DNA of 64,000 nt from Maratus speciosus (Eukaryota > Arthropoda > Arachnida > Araneae > Salticidae). Positions 20,306 to 32,649 of this stretch are shown here, one piece after another. How positions within the stretch are numbered: the first letter of the stretch is position 1; each line of letters begins with the position of its first letter. The notes under the pieces are model-generated. The model saw only the letters and a program-made list of their open reading frames with translations. It was not told the DNA's origin and did no database searches. Where the stretch lies: positions 445,982,502 to 446,046,501 of the forward strand of contig OZ010794.1 in the NCBI GenBank assembly GCA_963932465.1, written 5' to 3'. A program made the position numbers and the translations under genes.

Positions 20306-21943
20306 TGCCATGAGAAACAAAAATATTGTTCGCTTAGCACATTTTCGTGATTTTAGTGAAAACGCTGTTTTTATTTAAAACTTTTTAATTATAGTTTTTC
20401 TATAAGTATGTATAAAGCAGTGCTTTCCAGTATTCTTTGTTAGTAATTAGATTTTGAAATCCTATTTTAAATGAACCTGTTCTTTATCATTCTTAGCTGA
20501 AACATTACTATGTTAATTCAATTTTTTTTTTTAAGTTTTTCGTAGTTTATATGTTTGAATATCCGTCCGTCTTGCCAGTTTCTAATTTCCACGAAAAAAT
20601 AAAAGTGTGTGCTTGAATTTATTCTTGTTTTAATGTAGCTAATGAACAAATTATATATTTATATTTCTTATGATAACAAGGGCACCTTGAACTATTTAAT
20701 GTATAGTTTTATGCTTGTTTCATTATTATCAAACCCTTTTATTCATGATCATTCCAAAATCCTTAAACTGGTAAATATTTATTATCGAAATTATATTTTC
20801 TTAACAAATCATACTTTATCACACTGTATTTTGATTAAATAGAAGTAAAATAAAATAAAAAGATATATTTAATGAACTCAAAGCACGTTCTGAAATACAT
20901 AATTTCTGAATTATTGGAACAACATTTATGCGCCCTTATTTCAAAAGGATACAACAATCGCGCTCTTCAAAATGACATCAATTACAAAAGAAAACGTAAA
21001 TTTCTAAGCACAAAATTGAAAAGCTTTATTGCAATGAGTCAAAAGTTATCATTTTCCTTAGTTGCAAAGTTAGTGAGGTTATGATCCCATATTTGCATAT
21101 TTTAAATAAACTGTTTACTTTGTAAAAATATGCTTAAAACAAAGAAAGATATACTAATTTGCTTCATTCATTTAAACAAAATTAACAATTAAATACTTCA
21201 TGATTTTTAAAGCATAATTCATTTATTTAAAAGGCACCTGTTAAAAATGTGCAACTGAACTATAAACTTTAAGTTGAATATTTTTAAATGTCGAATCTTT
21301 TGTATGTGTTAAATTGAAATGTAAAACATTAAAGATTTGACCTTGTTATCTTCTAAAAACAAGAGAGAAAAGCAAAGAAAGAAAATTCTTGCACCCCTCA
21401 CAGACTATGATATACTTCTCAAACCATCGCAAAAAAATGTTGCGAAATATTCGGCAAGATCCACTTTTATATCGCCTACTCATTACTTTATTAAATACTC
21501 TGTAAAGCTTCTGTTACAGAAACAATAATACTCGTGCAATGGGGTTGACAAATTCTTACAATAAAAAATTGTTCTATAATAAAAAATCCAAATTTTCTTT
21601 TAAAAAGTAAGTAAAGTATATCCATTTTTTAATTTAATATATTTTATACGGTTCTTTTCCTTTATCTTATGGGATACATTCATGTTGTAAAGTAAACATA
21701 GCCATGTGGGGACATACCATGGAAATGACATTTAGTATAATTTTAATTTGATTAAAATAGTTTTAAATTACAAATTTATTTTATAGTATTTTTTAATACA
21801 AGTTTTAGATGTGCCTTCATAGATTATCTATTCAGTTGAACAATTGTTGCATAAAAGTAGAAAAAATTGATTGGGACTCAAATTTCCACTTAATTTCAGA
21901 ACTACCCTAATAGAGAAAGCTTTTCAGTCAATAATAGTGATGT
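20306..21943. other. AT-rich sequence, no recognised gene
   Basis: Short open frames (20642-20842, 20872-21084, 21337-21528) have low-complexity translations with no motif I recognise and no supporting signals. Confidence 0.4.
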
Positions 21944-21951
21944 ATTCGAAT

Positions 21952-22496
21952 TAGAGTCCTGCATCGGGTCGGGTTGCTCAAACTTTTTGTGAAATTTTCA
22001 GCAACCTGAGTGGTAAAAAACCTACATATGACCCGAAAGAATTCTTCTAGTGTGAACCCGACATGCAGAAAGAAAGATCCATTCCAAGCCGAAAAAACAA
22101 AATTCGGTATAACCCGACCAGATGTTTATCCTATTCAGCGATCGCAAGATGCTCAGAGGTTTTACTATATTTGAATATTAAAGAATATAGATTTGTCCAT
22201 TCTTCTATGTAAAACATGAAAATGGTATTGCAGATTATTTTTCATAGTGGCATTAAAACATTTACTTTCTTTACATTGCGGGTTCGGGTCTGGTTGCGAG
22301 TTACAAAATGCGGGTGTAGGTCGGGTGCAGGTTGAAATACCTCGGATTCAGGTTGGGTTGCAGGTTGCCGGAAATTATAATATTTGCGGGCTTGGGTCAG
22401 GTTGCGGTTAGCCGGAATTAATTTTCCCGGTTCGGGTCGGGTTGCAGGTTGACTTAAAATGGAATTTGCGGGTAACCCGATCCGCGCAGGACTCTA
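21952..22496. mobile_element. MITE with exact 8-bp duplication (hAT-like)
   Basis: The left tip is TAGAGTCCTGCATCGGGTCG and the right tip (reverse complement) is TAGAGTCCTGCGCGGATCGG. ATTCGAAT flanks both sides exactly (21944-21951 and 22497-22504). Internally the right half holds several copies of a GGTCGGGTTGCAGGTTG-type motif. It has no coding capacity. Confidence 0.88.
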
Positions 22497-22504
22497 ATTC
22501 GAAT

Positions 22505-24600
22505 CATTTTCGACAATTCTCTATGAATAACTCTAGATGATATATGTGCCTAAATACTATTATTAAATTCTAAAATTCTAAAATTTGGTGCTCTTCGAAT
22601 ACGCGAAATATCATTCGAAACACACATCAAGAAATAATCAACAAAAGACAACATTTCTCCCATTATACTTCTGGGAGGTCATATTTACGGGCCATATAAA
22701 TAATTTTAATAAGATATAGTTAGGTAATAATTTTAGTAAAGTATTTCAATCTCAAAACATAGTCCGATACTGGTACTCTTTATTTTTAGTTGCGTTCGTA
22801 ACTATACAAACATGTAGCAGCTATAGTCGCGGTCTGGTCTGTCTGCCTACCTGCCTGTCCGCATATAACAGCTCAAAAACTACTCAACCGAATGGTTTGA
22901 AATTTAATATATATAATCGTTACAGAATTTGGTCAAGTCATTTCAAATTTTAGGACAATCGAATAAAATCTTATAAAGATATTAATAAAAGTTTTCTTCA
23001 TTCTATTAAATCCTATCATGCGTAAATTATCCAATGATATCGCATGATAGTTAATGATTCAAGGTTGCTATTATGATTACCTCCTATTTAAGATGGAGTC
23101 CTCTAATTTCCGTATTACTGAATTTAATGTACATAATACTGAATTTAATGTACATAATCTTAAAAAATTTTGTATTCATGCATTTTTGCATAAGAGTCCA
23201 ACAGCTATTGCACCAAGAGCTGAATATTTATAAAGCAAGTTATAGTACGAACGCTACATTTTCTACGTATGACGTACAATTTCCGATTTGTTAAATTTTG
23301 AACAATTTAGCTGCTAAATTTTTCCTGCTTTAAATGCTAATCACTTATATATTATTAATGGTTAGTTCAAATTTGGGACTATAACAGTATAAATGTTTTC
23401 TGGTTATTTTTCAATTGTTAGTTCTTTAAAAGTACTAGGGAATCGTACCCGAGCTTCCCGGGTTACGGAATACAGGTGAAAACCAATTTTTTTAATTGAA
23501 AGTAATATTTTTTTTACATGCAATATATTTTTTAGATTACACAGTAAAAATAAAAAAAGCATTTTTCATATAAAAAGTATGAATTATACAATTAAATAAA
23601 CTTTTGAAATTTATTAAAAACGTTTTGTTTTTTTGTTTTTTTTTTCGTATTAACTGCATACCAAGAATTATTAGCCCAAGATTTTGCTGCTTACGACATA
23701 CTTTTATTTTCTGATAATTTCAGATCTTTAAGCGCGTAGTTTAATTACATGACTGTTAAATTTGTGTTTCATTTATATTATTTTATTTATTTAATTATAG
23801 AGGAAGTTTTTTTTTTTTGCTTATGGAATATTAGTCATCAGAAACTGGTGAACTCTTTATGTTGCTTTAAGGGCAAACGGATTAATCTTTCTTAATCGAG
23901 CTCAATGCGATAGAAATAAATTTAAAAATTGATCTTTCATACCCGATATCACCCTTTAAAAAAATTAGCATTTCAATTTGATCATTTTAAAACCATTTTT
24001 ACTCCAAACGTGAAGTCACGATTCTCAGCAAAATCTTTGCATGTGAACAGTCGCAACTCTTAACTCTAGATTCTAATATCAGTACCGGAGAGTAAAAATT
24101 GCCGTAATTTATGTTTCTTTTTTGACGCATTTGTGTTAAAAAGTTCAGTTTTATTTAAAACAAATCATCATTTTCTTTTAAATATTACGTCATTTTCACG
24201 TACTTAAGCATTTCAGAAGTGAAACTTAGTACACAGATAGAAGGAAAAAAATATGGAAACTTTATGAGGAAAATGCGTGTTTTCAAAAGCAGTATGTAAT
24301 TATCCGCTCAAAATATTATGTTCCTAATGGGATCTTGCGCCATTAAACCCTATAAAACAATTTTTATCAACAATTTTGAATTTTTATCAGATAATCACAT
24401 GAATAAAGATAAATAAACCTCATTATTTCTCTCTTCTCTGAAATAATGAAAGCTATCTCATTACCATCATTTTGAAGAAGTTTCATAGAATACTTTTAAA
24501 ATAAAAAATTAAATTTAAAAAATAAAAAAAACCCGACTGCGTCAAAAGCGAACTAATTAATTATTTCTCATCAATGTGAATCTATTTTTTTTTTTTGCAA
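22505..24600. other. Non-coding, with a dispersed-repeat piece and a short tandem repeat
   Basis: 22830-22990 has the TGTCTGCCTACC...AAAACTACTCAACCGAAT pattern seen in dispersed repeats elsewhere in the window. Two direct copies of CTGAATTTAATGTACATAAT lie at about 23117-23158. No gene was recognised. Confidence 0.5.
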
Positions 24601-25154
24601 TTCCTACTGCACTATATGGCCAAAGGTGACCGGTCACTTGCAATTTTAGACATTTTGTCAAATATCTAGAAAAATACATGAGGAATTAACCTGAAACTGC
24701 AGGTGTGTAAACGGTATAGTATAAGTCATATATTTCGGGGAAGATTTTTTTCCCGAAACCCCACAGGGGACCGTCAATATATTGAAAAAAAACGAATATA
24801 TTTTGGTTAACCCTGTAAAAACTAATGTAGCAAAAGCATTCAAACTCAAGATTATTAATAAGTGGCTTATTTTAATATACTGTGTTCATTTTTATGAGGA
24901 TAGAATGTATACTTGTAGAGAAATTAAGGTTTTTATAAAAACAGTCCCAAATTTCGCCAAGTTTTTTGCTTATAATTTGCAGTTCTTAGTATAAAAATGT
25001 TCTTTTCAGAAAATATGACAAACAACATTACACACAATACCCTGGAATTAGAATGAAAAAATAATAAAAATTGTATGAAAAATGACCAGGTTTACTAAAT
25101 AATGATTCACTGCGCATGCTCGAACGTAATCAAATATAATTTGCATAATGTGTT

Positions 25155-25427
25155 TAGTTTTCCGTCTTTTACTAATCACTTACACAACTGGTTCGTTCAC
25201 ATAAACACCAAAGCGGACTGTAAACACGAATTTATTTTAACAGTAAATATATGCGAGCCAACAGACGGCTTACTACATTTTATCATTTTTCACATTCCAC
25301 AACAATAAGAATCAAAAAAGAATCAAAACAGAGTGTTGCCACATGCGGAAAAAAAGAACAAGAAACTTACATGGATTCGGAGCACACGAAACCAAGAAAT
25401 ATGCAGCAGATGATACTTACATAAACA
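25155..25427 (-). repeat. 3' LTR of the BEL/Pao element
   Basis: On the minus strand it begins TGTTTATGTAAGTATC and ends near AAAAGACGGAAAACTA; the terminal dinucleotide is TA where the other LTR has CA. The polypurine-rich GAGGGCCAGAA lies immediately upstream on the minus strand (about 25428-25438). Confidence 0.92.
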
Positions 25428-25489
25428 TTCTGGCCCTCGTTGAAATCCCCTGGGATTTCAACAAGTAGTTAGCTGCTTACAATTTATAA

Positions 25490-27050
25490 CTATAATGAAA
25501 GAACAATTAATAACACAAACAAATTAATACAAAAAATAGAAAAATATGAGACAGTTCTGAGTTCACAGTTTTTAGTTTCTTTAGGAAGAGGGCACAGTTT
25601 CACTATTGGACGATCGATGACACAACTACTAGTCTTGATCGTAACAACTCTGACCTTATTGTCTGAACCTGGATGAACAGTTATTATTCGCCCTAATTTC
25701 CATTTAACTGGTGGAAGGGTGTCATCTTTGATGAGGACTAAGTCATTGACTTCTAAATCTCGTTGACTTTTTTGCCATTTAGGTCTTTGCTGAAGTTGAG
25801 ACAGGTATTCCCGGCTCCATCTTTTCCAAAATTGCTGAAGAATAAACTGTCTCACATGCCATCTATCAAGATGGCTCAAAGCACTGTCACTTAGATCTTG
25901 TTCAGGTATGGCAGTTAGTAGTTCCAACTAGGAAGTGACCTGGCGTTAGAGCAGTTAAGTCTGTTGGGTCAGATGATATGGGACACAGTGGCCTAGAGTT
26001 GAGACAAGCTTCAACCTGCGTAATCAAAGTTTGGAACTCAGGATAGGTTAAGACAGTGTCACCAACGGTTTTCTTCAGATGCGATTTCATTGATTTTACT
26101 GCAGATTCCCAAAGTCCACCAAAGTGTGGAGCAGAAGGCGGATTAAAAGTCCAGCGTATTTCCTCTGACGACAAAAATTTGTTTATTTCTTCATTCTGCT
26201 TGCACTGCAAAAGATAATTGTTGATTTCTTTTTCTGCACCTTTGAAGTTGGTTACACAATCACTAAAAATCTCAAAAGGTTTCCCTCTTCTTGCGATAAA
26301 TCGTTTTAATGCACTTAAGAATGCCTTTCTTGAAAGATCTTCTACAACTTCAAGATGGACTGCTTTGATGACGAAGCAGACAAATACACACACATATGAT
26401 TTAAATGATTTTAGTCCGCGTCCTGCATGATATTTAATCATGAATGGTACTGAAAAATCTGTTCCAGCTCGAGGAAATGGTCGTGATTGTGTTACTCTAG
26501 ATGTTGGAAGATTAGCCATTATCTGCTTTGCAGTTTGAGCTCTATATCTGCAACATGTAACACAAGCTCTTACTATTTTCCGAATAACAGACCTAGCAGT
26601 AATGATCCAAAATTTCTGTCTAATTCAAGAAAGAAGAAGCTCTGGAGCTGCATGGAAATATTTTTCATGAAAATGTTTAGTTATGATCTTAGTCACATGG
26701 TGCTTTGATGGTAATAAGATTGGGTGCTTTTCATTCTCTGACAGCTGTGCGTTTTTCAATCTTTCTCCTACTCTTAATATTTTGTTATCATCTAAAATTG
26801 GACACAAACAAACGAGACTGCTATTTGTAGGTGGCTCTTTTCCAGCTTCTAAACACTGAATTTCTTTATTGAAGTTCACTTGTTGAACTATTCGAATAAT
26901 GCAGCGTGTTGCGGTTTGAATTTCATTGCTTGATAAAAAGGATGTATTTCTTTCTATACGTGTTACCTTTGAATTGTAGATGAATCTCAATAACCAAGCA
27001 AATATTGCTTTGAAACTTGGAAAACGAAGATATTTTTGATATAGTATCAA
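25490..27050 (-). pseudogene. BEL/Pao integrase region
   Basis: Three minus-strand blocks. 26625-27050 carries the start of the zinc-binding region (KHFHEKYFHAAPE, with the two His). An in-frame stop at about 26625 interrupts it and the CxxC partner follows near 26560. 25902-26519 is the catalytic core: AGTDFSVPF (first Asp), IFSDCVTNFKGA (second Asp, with Asn-Gly replaced by Cys-Val) and GGLWESAVKSMK (Glu). 25490-25927, in a shifted frame, is the C-terminal region with LVLIKDDTLPPVKWKLGRI, the usual end of Pao integrases. Its role was insertion of the cDNA. It is inactive. Confidence 0.88.
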
Positions 27051-27680
27051 GTTCTTTTACATTTTCAGAAACTACAATTGATAAGGTTTTACGTTCTTCT
27101 GATAATTCTTCTTCATTTATGGTAATAGGTTCATGCACGGGAACCTCATTTCTACTTAACCATAGTGGGCTGTTCCACCACAAGTCATGGGACAGTAGTT
27201 CTGCAGAAAGTAACCCACGTGATGCGCAATCAGCAGTATTTTCTTTTCCGTTAACATGGTTCCAATTCTCAGCTCGTAAAATGGATTGGATTCCAGATAC
27301 TCTGTTGGCTACAAAGACTTGCCATCTTTTAGGATTGATCTTAGCCATGACAATACAATTTGTGAATCATTCCATGCGTGCACAGAATCAGGTTTTATAT
27401 GTAATGCATCTCCAACCGCTTGTATTAATTGTGCCAGCAATACTGCAGCACATAATTCCAGTCTTGGAATCGTGACTGGTTTTAGTGGTGCTATGCGAGT
27501 TTTAGCTGTTAAAAGTTTCACACCAGTGTTAGAGTTATCACAAGTTTTAACGTAAATAACTGCTGAATAACCCTTTTCTGAAGCATTACAAAATCCGTGA
27601 AGTTCACATCGAGAATAATTGGGCAAGATGACTTTTCTAGGTATATATATCGAATTTAAGAGTTTGACTTCTTGGCACAA
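26923..27680 (-). pseudogene. BEL/Pao RNase H region and connection to integrase
   Basis: 27309-27680 reads ELHGFCNASEKGYSAVIYV, IPRLELCAAVLLAQL and HAWNDSQIVLSWL, the RNase H signatures of Pao pol; the first block has Asn where Asp is usual. The frame shifts near 27330 and continues as KINPKRWQVFVANRV and NWNHVNGKENTADCASRGL to about 27000, where the frame changes again. Its job was removal of template RNA during reverse transcription. Confidence 0.88.
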
Positions 27681-27740
27681 AATTTTCCACTTTTGATCAA
27701 TATTTTCTCGTACTGGGTCATCTCATGATAATTGTAATTC

Positions 27741-29012
27741 TCACACTTCTTGAAGGATCATTTTAGTTAGAATTACAAAAGGTGCAATCCATGCCAATGG
27801 ATCAAAAAGCGTTGATACAAATGACAGAATAATTCTTTTAGTAGGGACACTTTTATAATCTATATCACTGAAATTATATTTGAACATATCATTATCAGGA
27901 TGCCATTCCACTCCTAGAACTTTTATGGCTTTATTGCCCATTACACTATGTATATTATCATTAATTGTGTTTGCTAACCCAGCATTTTTCAATAGTGATG
28001 GTTTATTTGTGGACCATTTATGTAACTCAAACCCACCTTTTTTTAGCATTTTCTGCAATTCATATATCAATTCAGTACCTTCCTAACTATTCTCAACACC
28101 AGTTAAAACATCATCAACATAAAAATCTTTTAAAAATATAGTCTTTGCTTTTGGGAAATTAAGATCCTCATCAATTGCTAACTGACTCAAAGCTTTAGTT
28201 GCAAGATATGGAGCAGCAGCAGTTCCATACGTGACAATGTTTAAGCGAAAAACTTGCATTTTTTTATCTTGACTGTCTCTCCATAATATTCTCTGAAAAT
28301 CCCTATATTTGTCATGAATTTTTACCTGCCTATACATCATTCTTATATCAGCCGTGATTGCAATATTATGAAATCTAAACCTTAATAAAATGCAAATTAA
28401 ATCATCTTGTGTTTTGGGACCTAACATTAGAGTGTCGTTTAAAGATACACCTGTTGTTGTTTTAGCACTCCCATCAAAAACTACTGTTAATTTAGTGGTT
28501 AAACTAGAACTATTCAAGACGAAGTGATGTAGGATGTAATAATGTTTATTCTCTAATTCACGATCTGTATTTGAAACATGGTCCATATGGCCCAGAGATA
28601 AATGATCTTTCATAAATTGAACATATTGGTTGTAAATTTCTGGCATGGATATTAATCTTTTCTCAAGATAAAGAAATCTTCTGTGTGCCAATTGGCGAGA
28701 ATTACCTAAATTATCTCGATCCTGTTTAAACGGTAATGCGACTGAGTAGCGGCCTGTTTTTTCTCTGAAATGAGAACTCTCAAAATGCCTTTCACAAAGT
28801 TTTTCTTCAACTGTTAAAGGTTGCACATTTGGATTTTTTTCTAATTCCCAGAATGAATTTACTAACTCGTCAGTTTTTGTACTTAAATGATTTACACATA
28901 CTGGATCAGTTGCCAGCGCTTCAAAATTTGTAGTACCCGAATTTATCCACCCAAATCTCGAATTTAATGCAAATGGAAGGTTAGATTCACGTTTGACAAT
29001 TTCTCCAGTCAT
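27741..29012 (-). pseudogene. BEL/Pao reverse transcriptase
   Basis: 28083-29012 contains SNLPFALNSRFGWINSG near its start, VVFDGSAKTTTGVSLNDTL, ITADIRMMYRQVKIH and KDFYVDDVLTGVE; YVDD is the catalytic motif. An in-frame TAG at about 28083-28085 is followed in the same frame by ELIYELQKMLKKGGFELHKW and LFDPLAWIAPF to a further stop near 27741. Length and motif order fit Pao RT. Except for the nonsense codons the domain is well preserved. Confidence 0.92.
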
Positions 29013-29127
29013 TAAAGCATAAATACATTTACACCAAATAGAATGTCAATTTTTTGTGATTTGAAAAATAATGGATCAACTAACATTAATAAACTAACAT
29101 TAAATCATTGAAATTATTGCAAATGAT

Positions 29128-29850
29128 TCAAGGCAAAGACACATAGTGTATATTATCTGTCACCTTATCCATCACGAATGCTGGTGTTGATACTCTAAGA
29201 TCACTTTTGAAGTGAGAAGTGAATAATAAATCAACTTCCCCATTACTCACAGTATTAAATGTCCCCGAACATGACACAGAGATAGAACTATCTTTGACCT
29301 TTAATCCCAATTTATTTACACATTCTTGTAAAATAAATGACCTCTGAGAGCCAGTATCACATAAACATCTGCATTTTACAAACTCTTGTTTAGAATTTTG
29401 AACTTTTACTAATGCGGTACACAACAAAATATGGCTCTTTTGATTACAATTTTCGTTTGACTCATAATGAGAGGCACAGACTGTAGACGAAACATTTTCA
29501 CTTGCTGGCTCAACTTTTTTAGGGATAAATTCTTGTGCGTGTGGAGGCATACTATTTGACTGATTCTTATTCCTTGAATAATTTACCATGCACAAAATAC
29601 TATGATGTTTCTTAAAGCAATGATGACACGTATTTAGACTCTTACATTTATTGAGAAAATGCATTTTAGATAAGTAATTGAAACAATAATGATTACGTTT
29701 TACGAAATTTATTCGTTGTTGAACAGGTAAATTAGGAAAATTCGAGCACTTAGCTAAACTATGGTCTTCCTTACAATAACCACAACCTAACGTAGCTACA
29801 AAAGCATTACTCTTATTCGGAACTACAGATTTAATTATCTTATTTACCAC
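29128..29850 (-). pseudogene. BEL/Pao zinc-knuckle and protease region
   Basis: Three Cys/His knuckles follow each other: CGYCKEDHSLAKC, CFNYLSKMHFLNKC and CHHCFKKHHSILC. After a spacer comes the aspartic protease motif CLCDTGSQRSFI. The order knuckles then protease is usual for this family. The protease end is separated from the RT block by stops between 29012 and 29128. Confidence 0.9.
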
Positions 29851-29976
29851 TAGCTTGCTATTTTGAAGAGTTCTTGCGTAATTCTCACCACAATTTTGTA
29901 GAATGATCCAATTTTTGCAAAATTAAATAAGTCATTAATGTATCACCAAATTTGTCAATGGTTTGGTTCAATACTT

Positions 29977-30702
29977 CTAATGAGCAAATGACTTGTTGTC
30001 AACTAGAATGTTGTCAACTAGATTTAAAATACCAATATCTGATTCTGTTTGAATAGTTGGTAAACTTAAAAATCGTTTAATACATGCAAACATTTGTTCT
30101 CGCTTATTTAAATATCTTTCATCTAATAGATTCCACGCAATCTCAAAATTAGAATTCCAAATTTGAATCGACTGAATGACGCTATACGCTTCACCTTTCA
30201 ACGAAGCCTTCAAATACTGTAATTTTTGAGCATTAGATATACTTGTATTGCTGTTTACGCATGCATTAAAAAGATCCTTAAACGCTATCCATTCTGTTGC
30301 ATTACCTCCAAATTCAGGTGATGATAACCTAGGTAATTTAATATTCTCAAACGCGTTTTCTGAAATTACACTATCAGATTTAATTTCACTCTTATTTCAC
30401 TCAGCATTTTGTATTTTCAACATTTTTTCACCCTTAAATTTTCACAAATCAATTTTATCTGAGATTTTCTGTGTGCTATCTATGTCACTTTCTAATTGTT
30501 TAGGTTCTGTAATTAAAACTTCAATTTCCCTATCAATTTTTATTAGATCCGTTTCTTTCTGTTTTAACAATTCAATATTTTTTTCTAATTCTATTACATT
30601 AATGTCATCACTTGCGATTATACTTTCGATTTTCTTAATGTAATTTGTTACGCTTCTCCATAGAACAGTTCTTTTTGTTTTTAAAGATACCAGTTCACTC
30701 AT
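29977..30702 (-). pseudogene. BEL/Pao gag, N-terminal and middle pieces
   Basis: 30442-30702 (MSELVSLKTKRTVLWRSV...) is a coiled-coil-like N-terminus rich in Lys, Glu and Ile. After a stretch with stops, 29977-30213 has LKGEAYSVIQSI and FEIAWNLLDERYLNKR, a conserved block of Pao gag. The protein would have formed the particle shell. Several stops and shifts lie between 30214 and 30441. Confidence 0.82.
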
Positions 30703-30919
30703 TTTTGCTTAAATCAAGCCCAAAACTAGTTCTAAAATATCTAAACTGTCTACTTTCAAAATAATTCTACACTTTTAAACACAAATTCTTTTTAGACAGG
30801 AAATAGAATGTTCAAAGTTAACTTACCTCACAACCTGAGGTAATTTTTCATCACAGACGATATCACTCAGCAGTTCATAAAATGTTCGATTGTACTCTTT
30901 TATTTTTCACTAGCGCTGC

Positions 30920-30938
30920 GGCTCCATGGGCCAACAAA
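30920..30938 (-). other. Candidate primer-binding site of the BEL/Pao element
   Basis: Just inside the 5' LTR the minus strand reads TTTGTTGGCCCATGGAGCC. The TGG about five bases in would pair with the CCA end of a tRNA. The tRNA identity was not determined. Confidence 0.5.
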
Positions 30939-31211
30939 TGGTTTCGCGTCTTTTACTAATCACTTACACAACTGGTTCGTTCACATAAACACCAAAGCGG
31001 ACTGTAAACACGAATTTATTTTAACACTAAATATATGCGAGCCAACAGACGGCTTACTACATTCTATCATTTTTCACATTCCACAACAACAAGAATCAAA
31101 ACAGAATAAACACAGAGTATTGCCACATGCGGAAAAAAAGAACAAGAAGCTTACATGGATTCGGAGCACACGAAACCAAGAAATATGCAGCAGACGATAC
31201 TTACATAAACA
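30939..31211 (-). repeat. 5' LTR of the BEL/Pao element
   Basis: Same length as the 3' LTR; minus-strand ends are TGTTTATG and CGAAACCA. It contains the element's promoter by position, but no clear TATA box was assigned. Confidence 0.92.
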
Positions 31212-31216
31212 GTGTT

Positions 31217-31545
31217 AGTTAAATGTATAGAGCAACTTTTGTGAAAGTCTGAAAAACATAGTTTGAAAAGTCTGATAATAATCGTTTATAGAATAAGCTC
31301 AAAATCCGTTATTCCTAAAAGGAAGCAAACAGATGAGGGGCTATATCTAAATACTGTAGTACGTGCAATATTATGTATGCTAGATTGGCCCTAACCAATG
31401 GGTATATAGATACAACCCCTCATCTTTTTGCTTCATTTCGGGAACAACGAATTTTGAGTTGATTCTATAAACGATTATTATCAGACTTTTCAAACTATCT
31501 TTTTGAGACTTTTACAAAAGTTGATCTACAAATTTAGCTAACACA
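31217..31545. repeat. Core palindrome of the foldback element
   Basis: Left AGTCTGATAATAATCGTTTATAGAAT and its inverse at about 31465-31490 mark the innermost arms; the centre is near 31378. It is contiguous with the outer arms once the retrotransposon is removed. Confidence 0.85.
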
Positions 31546-32050
31546 TTATGCACATTATATTTTGATTGCATTCGCGCATGCGCAGTGAAACATTTTTTAG
31601 TAAACCTGCTCATTTTTTATCCTATTTTTACTATTTTTTAATTCTGATTGCAGAGTATTGTGTACAATACTGTTCGTCATATTTTCTGAAAAGAACTTTT
31701 TTTATATTAAGAACTCTGCAAATTATAAGGAAAAAAACTTGGCAAAATTTGGGACTGTTTTTATAAAAACCTTAATTTCTCTACGAGTATACATGCTATC
31801 CTCATAAAAAGGAACACGGTATATTACAATAAGCCACTTATTAATAATCTCGAGTTTGGACGCTTTTGCTACATTAGTTTTTACAGGATTATCCAAAAGA
31901 TATTCGTTCTTCTTCAATTTGTTGACGGTCCCCTATTGAGTTTCGGGAAAAAATCTTCACGGAAATATATGACTTATACTATACTGTTTACACACCTGCA
32001 GTTTCAGGTTAATTTCTCATGTATTTTTCTAGATATTTAACAAAATGTCT

Positions 32051-32420
32051 AGACTCTCGCTATATATATCTTGTTCAGATTTTCAATTATTAATAAAATA
32101 TTTATTATTCATCCAATCAAGGTCAAATAAATTTTTTTATACTTGTAGTGGATGACGCTTGATGTTAATCTAGTTTTTTTCAAATATTAATTCTTTAATT
32201 AAATTAATTTTCAATAATCGAGAGAGCCCTCTTCTTGATCAAGGTATTTTAAGATCGAGAGAGCCCTCATCTTGATCAAGGCATTTTCAGCGCCACTCAA
32301 GAGGAAAGAAGAATTGGAGAAAAAAAATTGTCTTATTGACCTAAGTAGGAATTGACTTAAAATATTTTTTTTTTTTTTACATTACTTGTTTATATTGCTT
32401 ACCTATTTTTTTTTTATTTA
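32051..32420 (-). repeat. Dispersed repeat, inverted copies at 55200-55300 and 56700-56885
   Basis: The reverse complement shares GATTAACATCAAGCGTCATCCA, AAATTTATTTGACCTTGATT and GGATGAATAATAA with 56740-56840, and TCAATTCCTACTTAGGTCA with 55255-55275. A 37-base direct duplication (ATCGAGAGAGCCCTC...) lies at about 32217-32290. The family is unidentified. Confidence 0.65.
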
Positions 32421-32649
32421 CTTGTATTGATGACTTTTAAGTTGTGTTTAATTGTTAGTTCCTATCTATAAACACTGTTTTTATGAGGTCTATAGATGCT
32501 ATGATGGTTAGACTTGCAGTAAAGCTAGAGATCTTACAGACACAACTTCCAGGTTGTATAATATTTTAACGGAGCTTCTGACTGTAAAATTGTCAATGAA
32601 ACATCGTCTTTATTTTGAAAGACCTATCCAATGATATGCCACTCAATAG

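Larger units (their letters stand above)
25155..31211 (-). mobile_element. BEL/Pao LTR retrotransposon, degenerate
   Basis: LTRs are 25155-25427 and 30939-31211, both 273 bases, differing at about a dozen positions by eye. The 5-bp target duplication GTGTT flanks it (25150-25154 and 31212-31216). On the minus strand the order is LTR, primer-binding site, gag, protease, RT, RNase H, integrase, polypurine tract, LTR. The gag-pol order, triple zinc-knuckle block and YVDD reverse transcriptase are typical of BEL/Pao. Many stops and shifts show that it is dead. Confidence 0.93.
24647..32051. mobile_element. Palindromic foldback element (~1.34 kb) split by a BEL/Pao retrotransposon
   Basis: Sequence 24647-25154 plus 31217-31378 is the reverse complement of about 31378-32051, giving arms of roughly 670 bases each with no real loop. 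Shared blocks include CCTGAAACTGCAGGTGTGTA, TTAATAAGTGGCTTAT and ACTGCGCATG. Removing 25155-31216 restores a continuous arm (ATAATGTGTTAG...). The pieces have no transposase. 24612-24646 upstream may contain the outer tip, but it has no clear partner on the right. Confidence 0.82.

Noticed and set aside
25102..25308. Frame across the left edge of the BEL LTR
   Set aside because: It spans the foldback arm, the target duplication and the LTR, so it cannot be one ancestral gene.
26218..27555. Plus-strand open frames across the BEL/Pao pol region
   Set aside because: They are shadows of the minus-strand gene; the minus-strand translations carry the recognised motifs.
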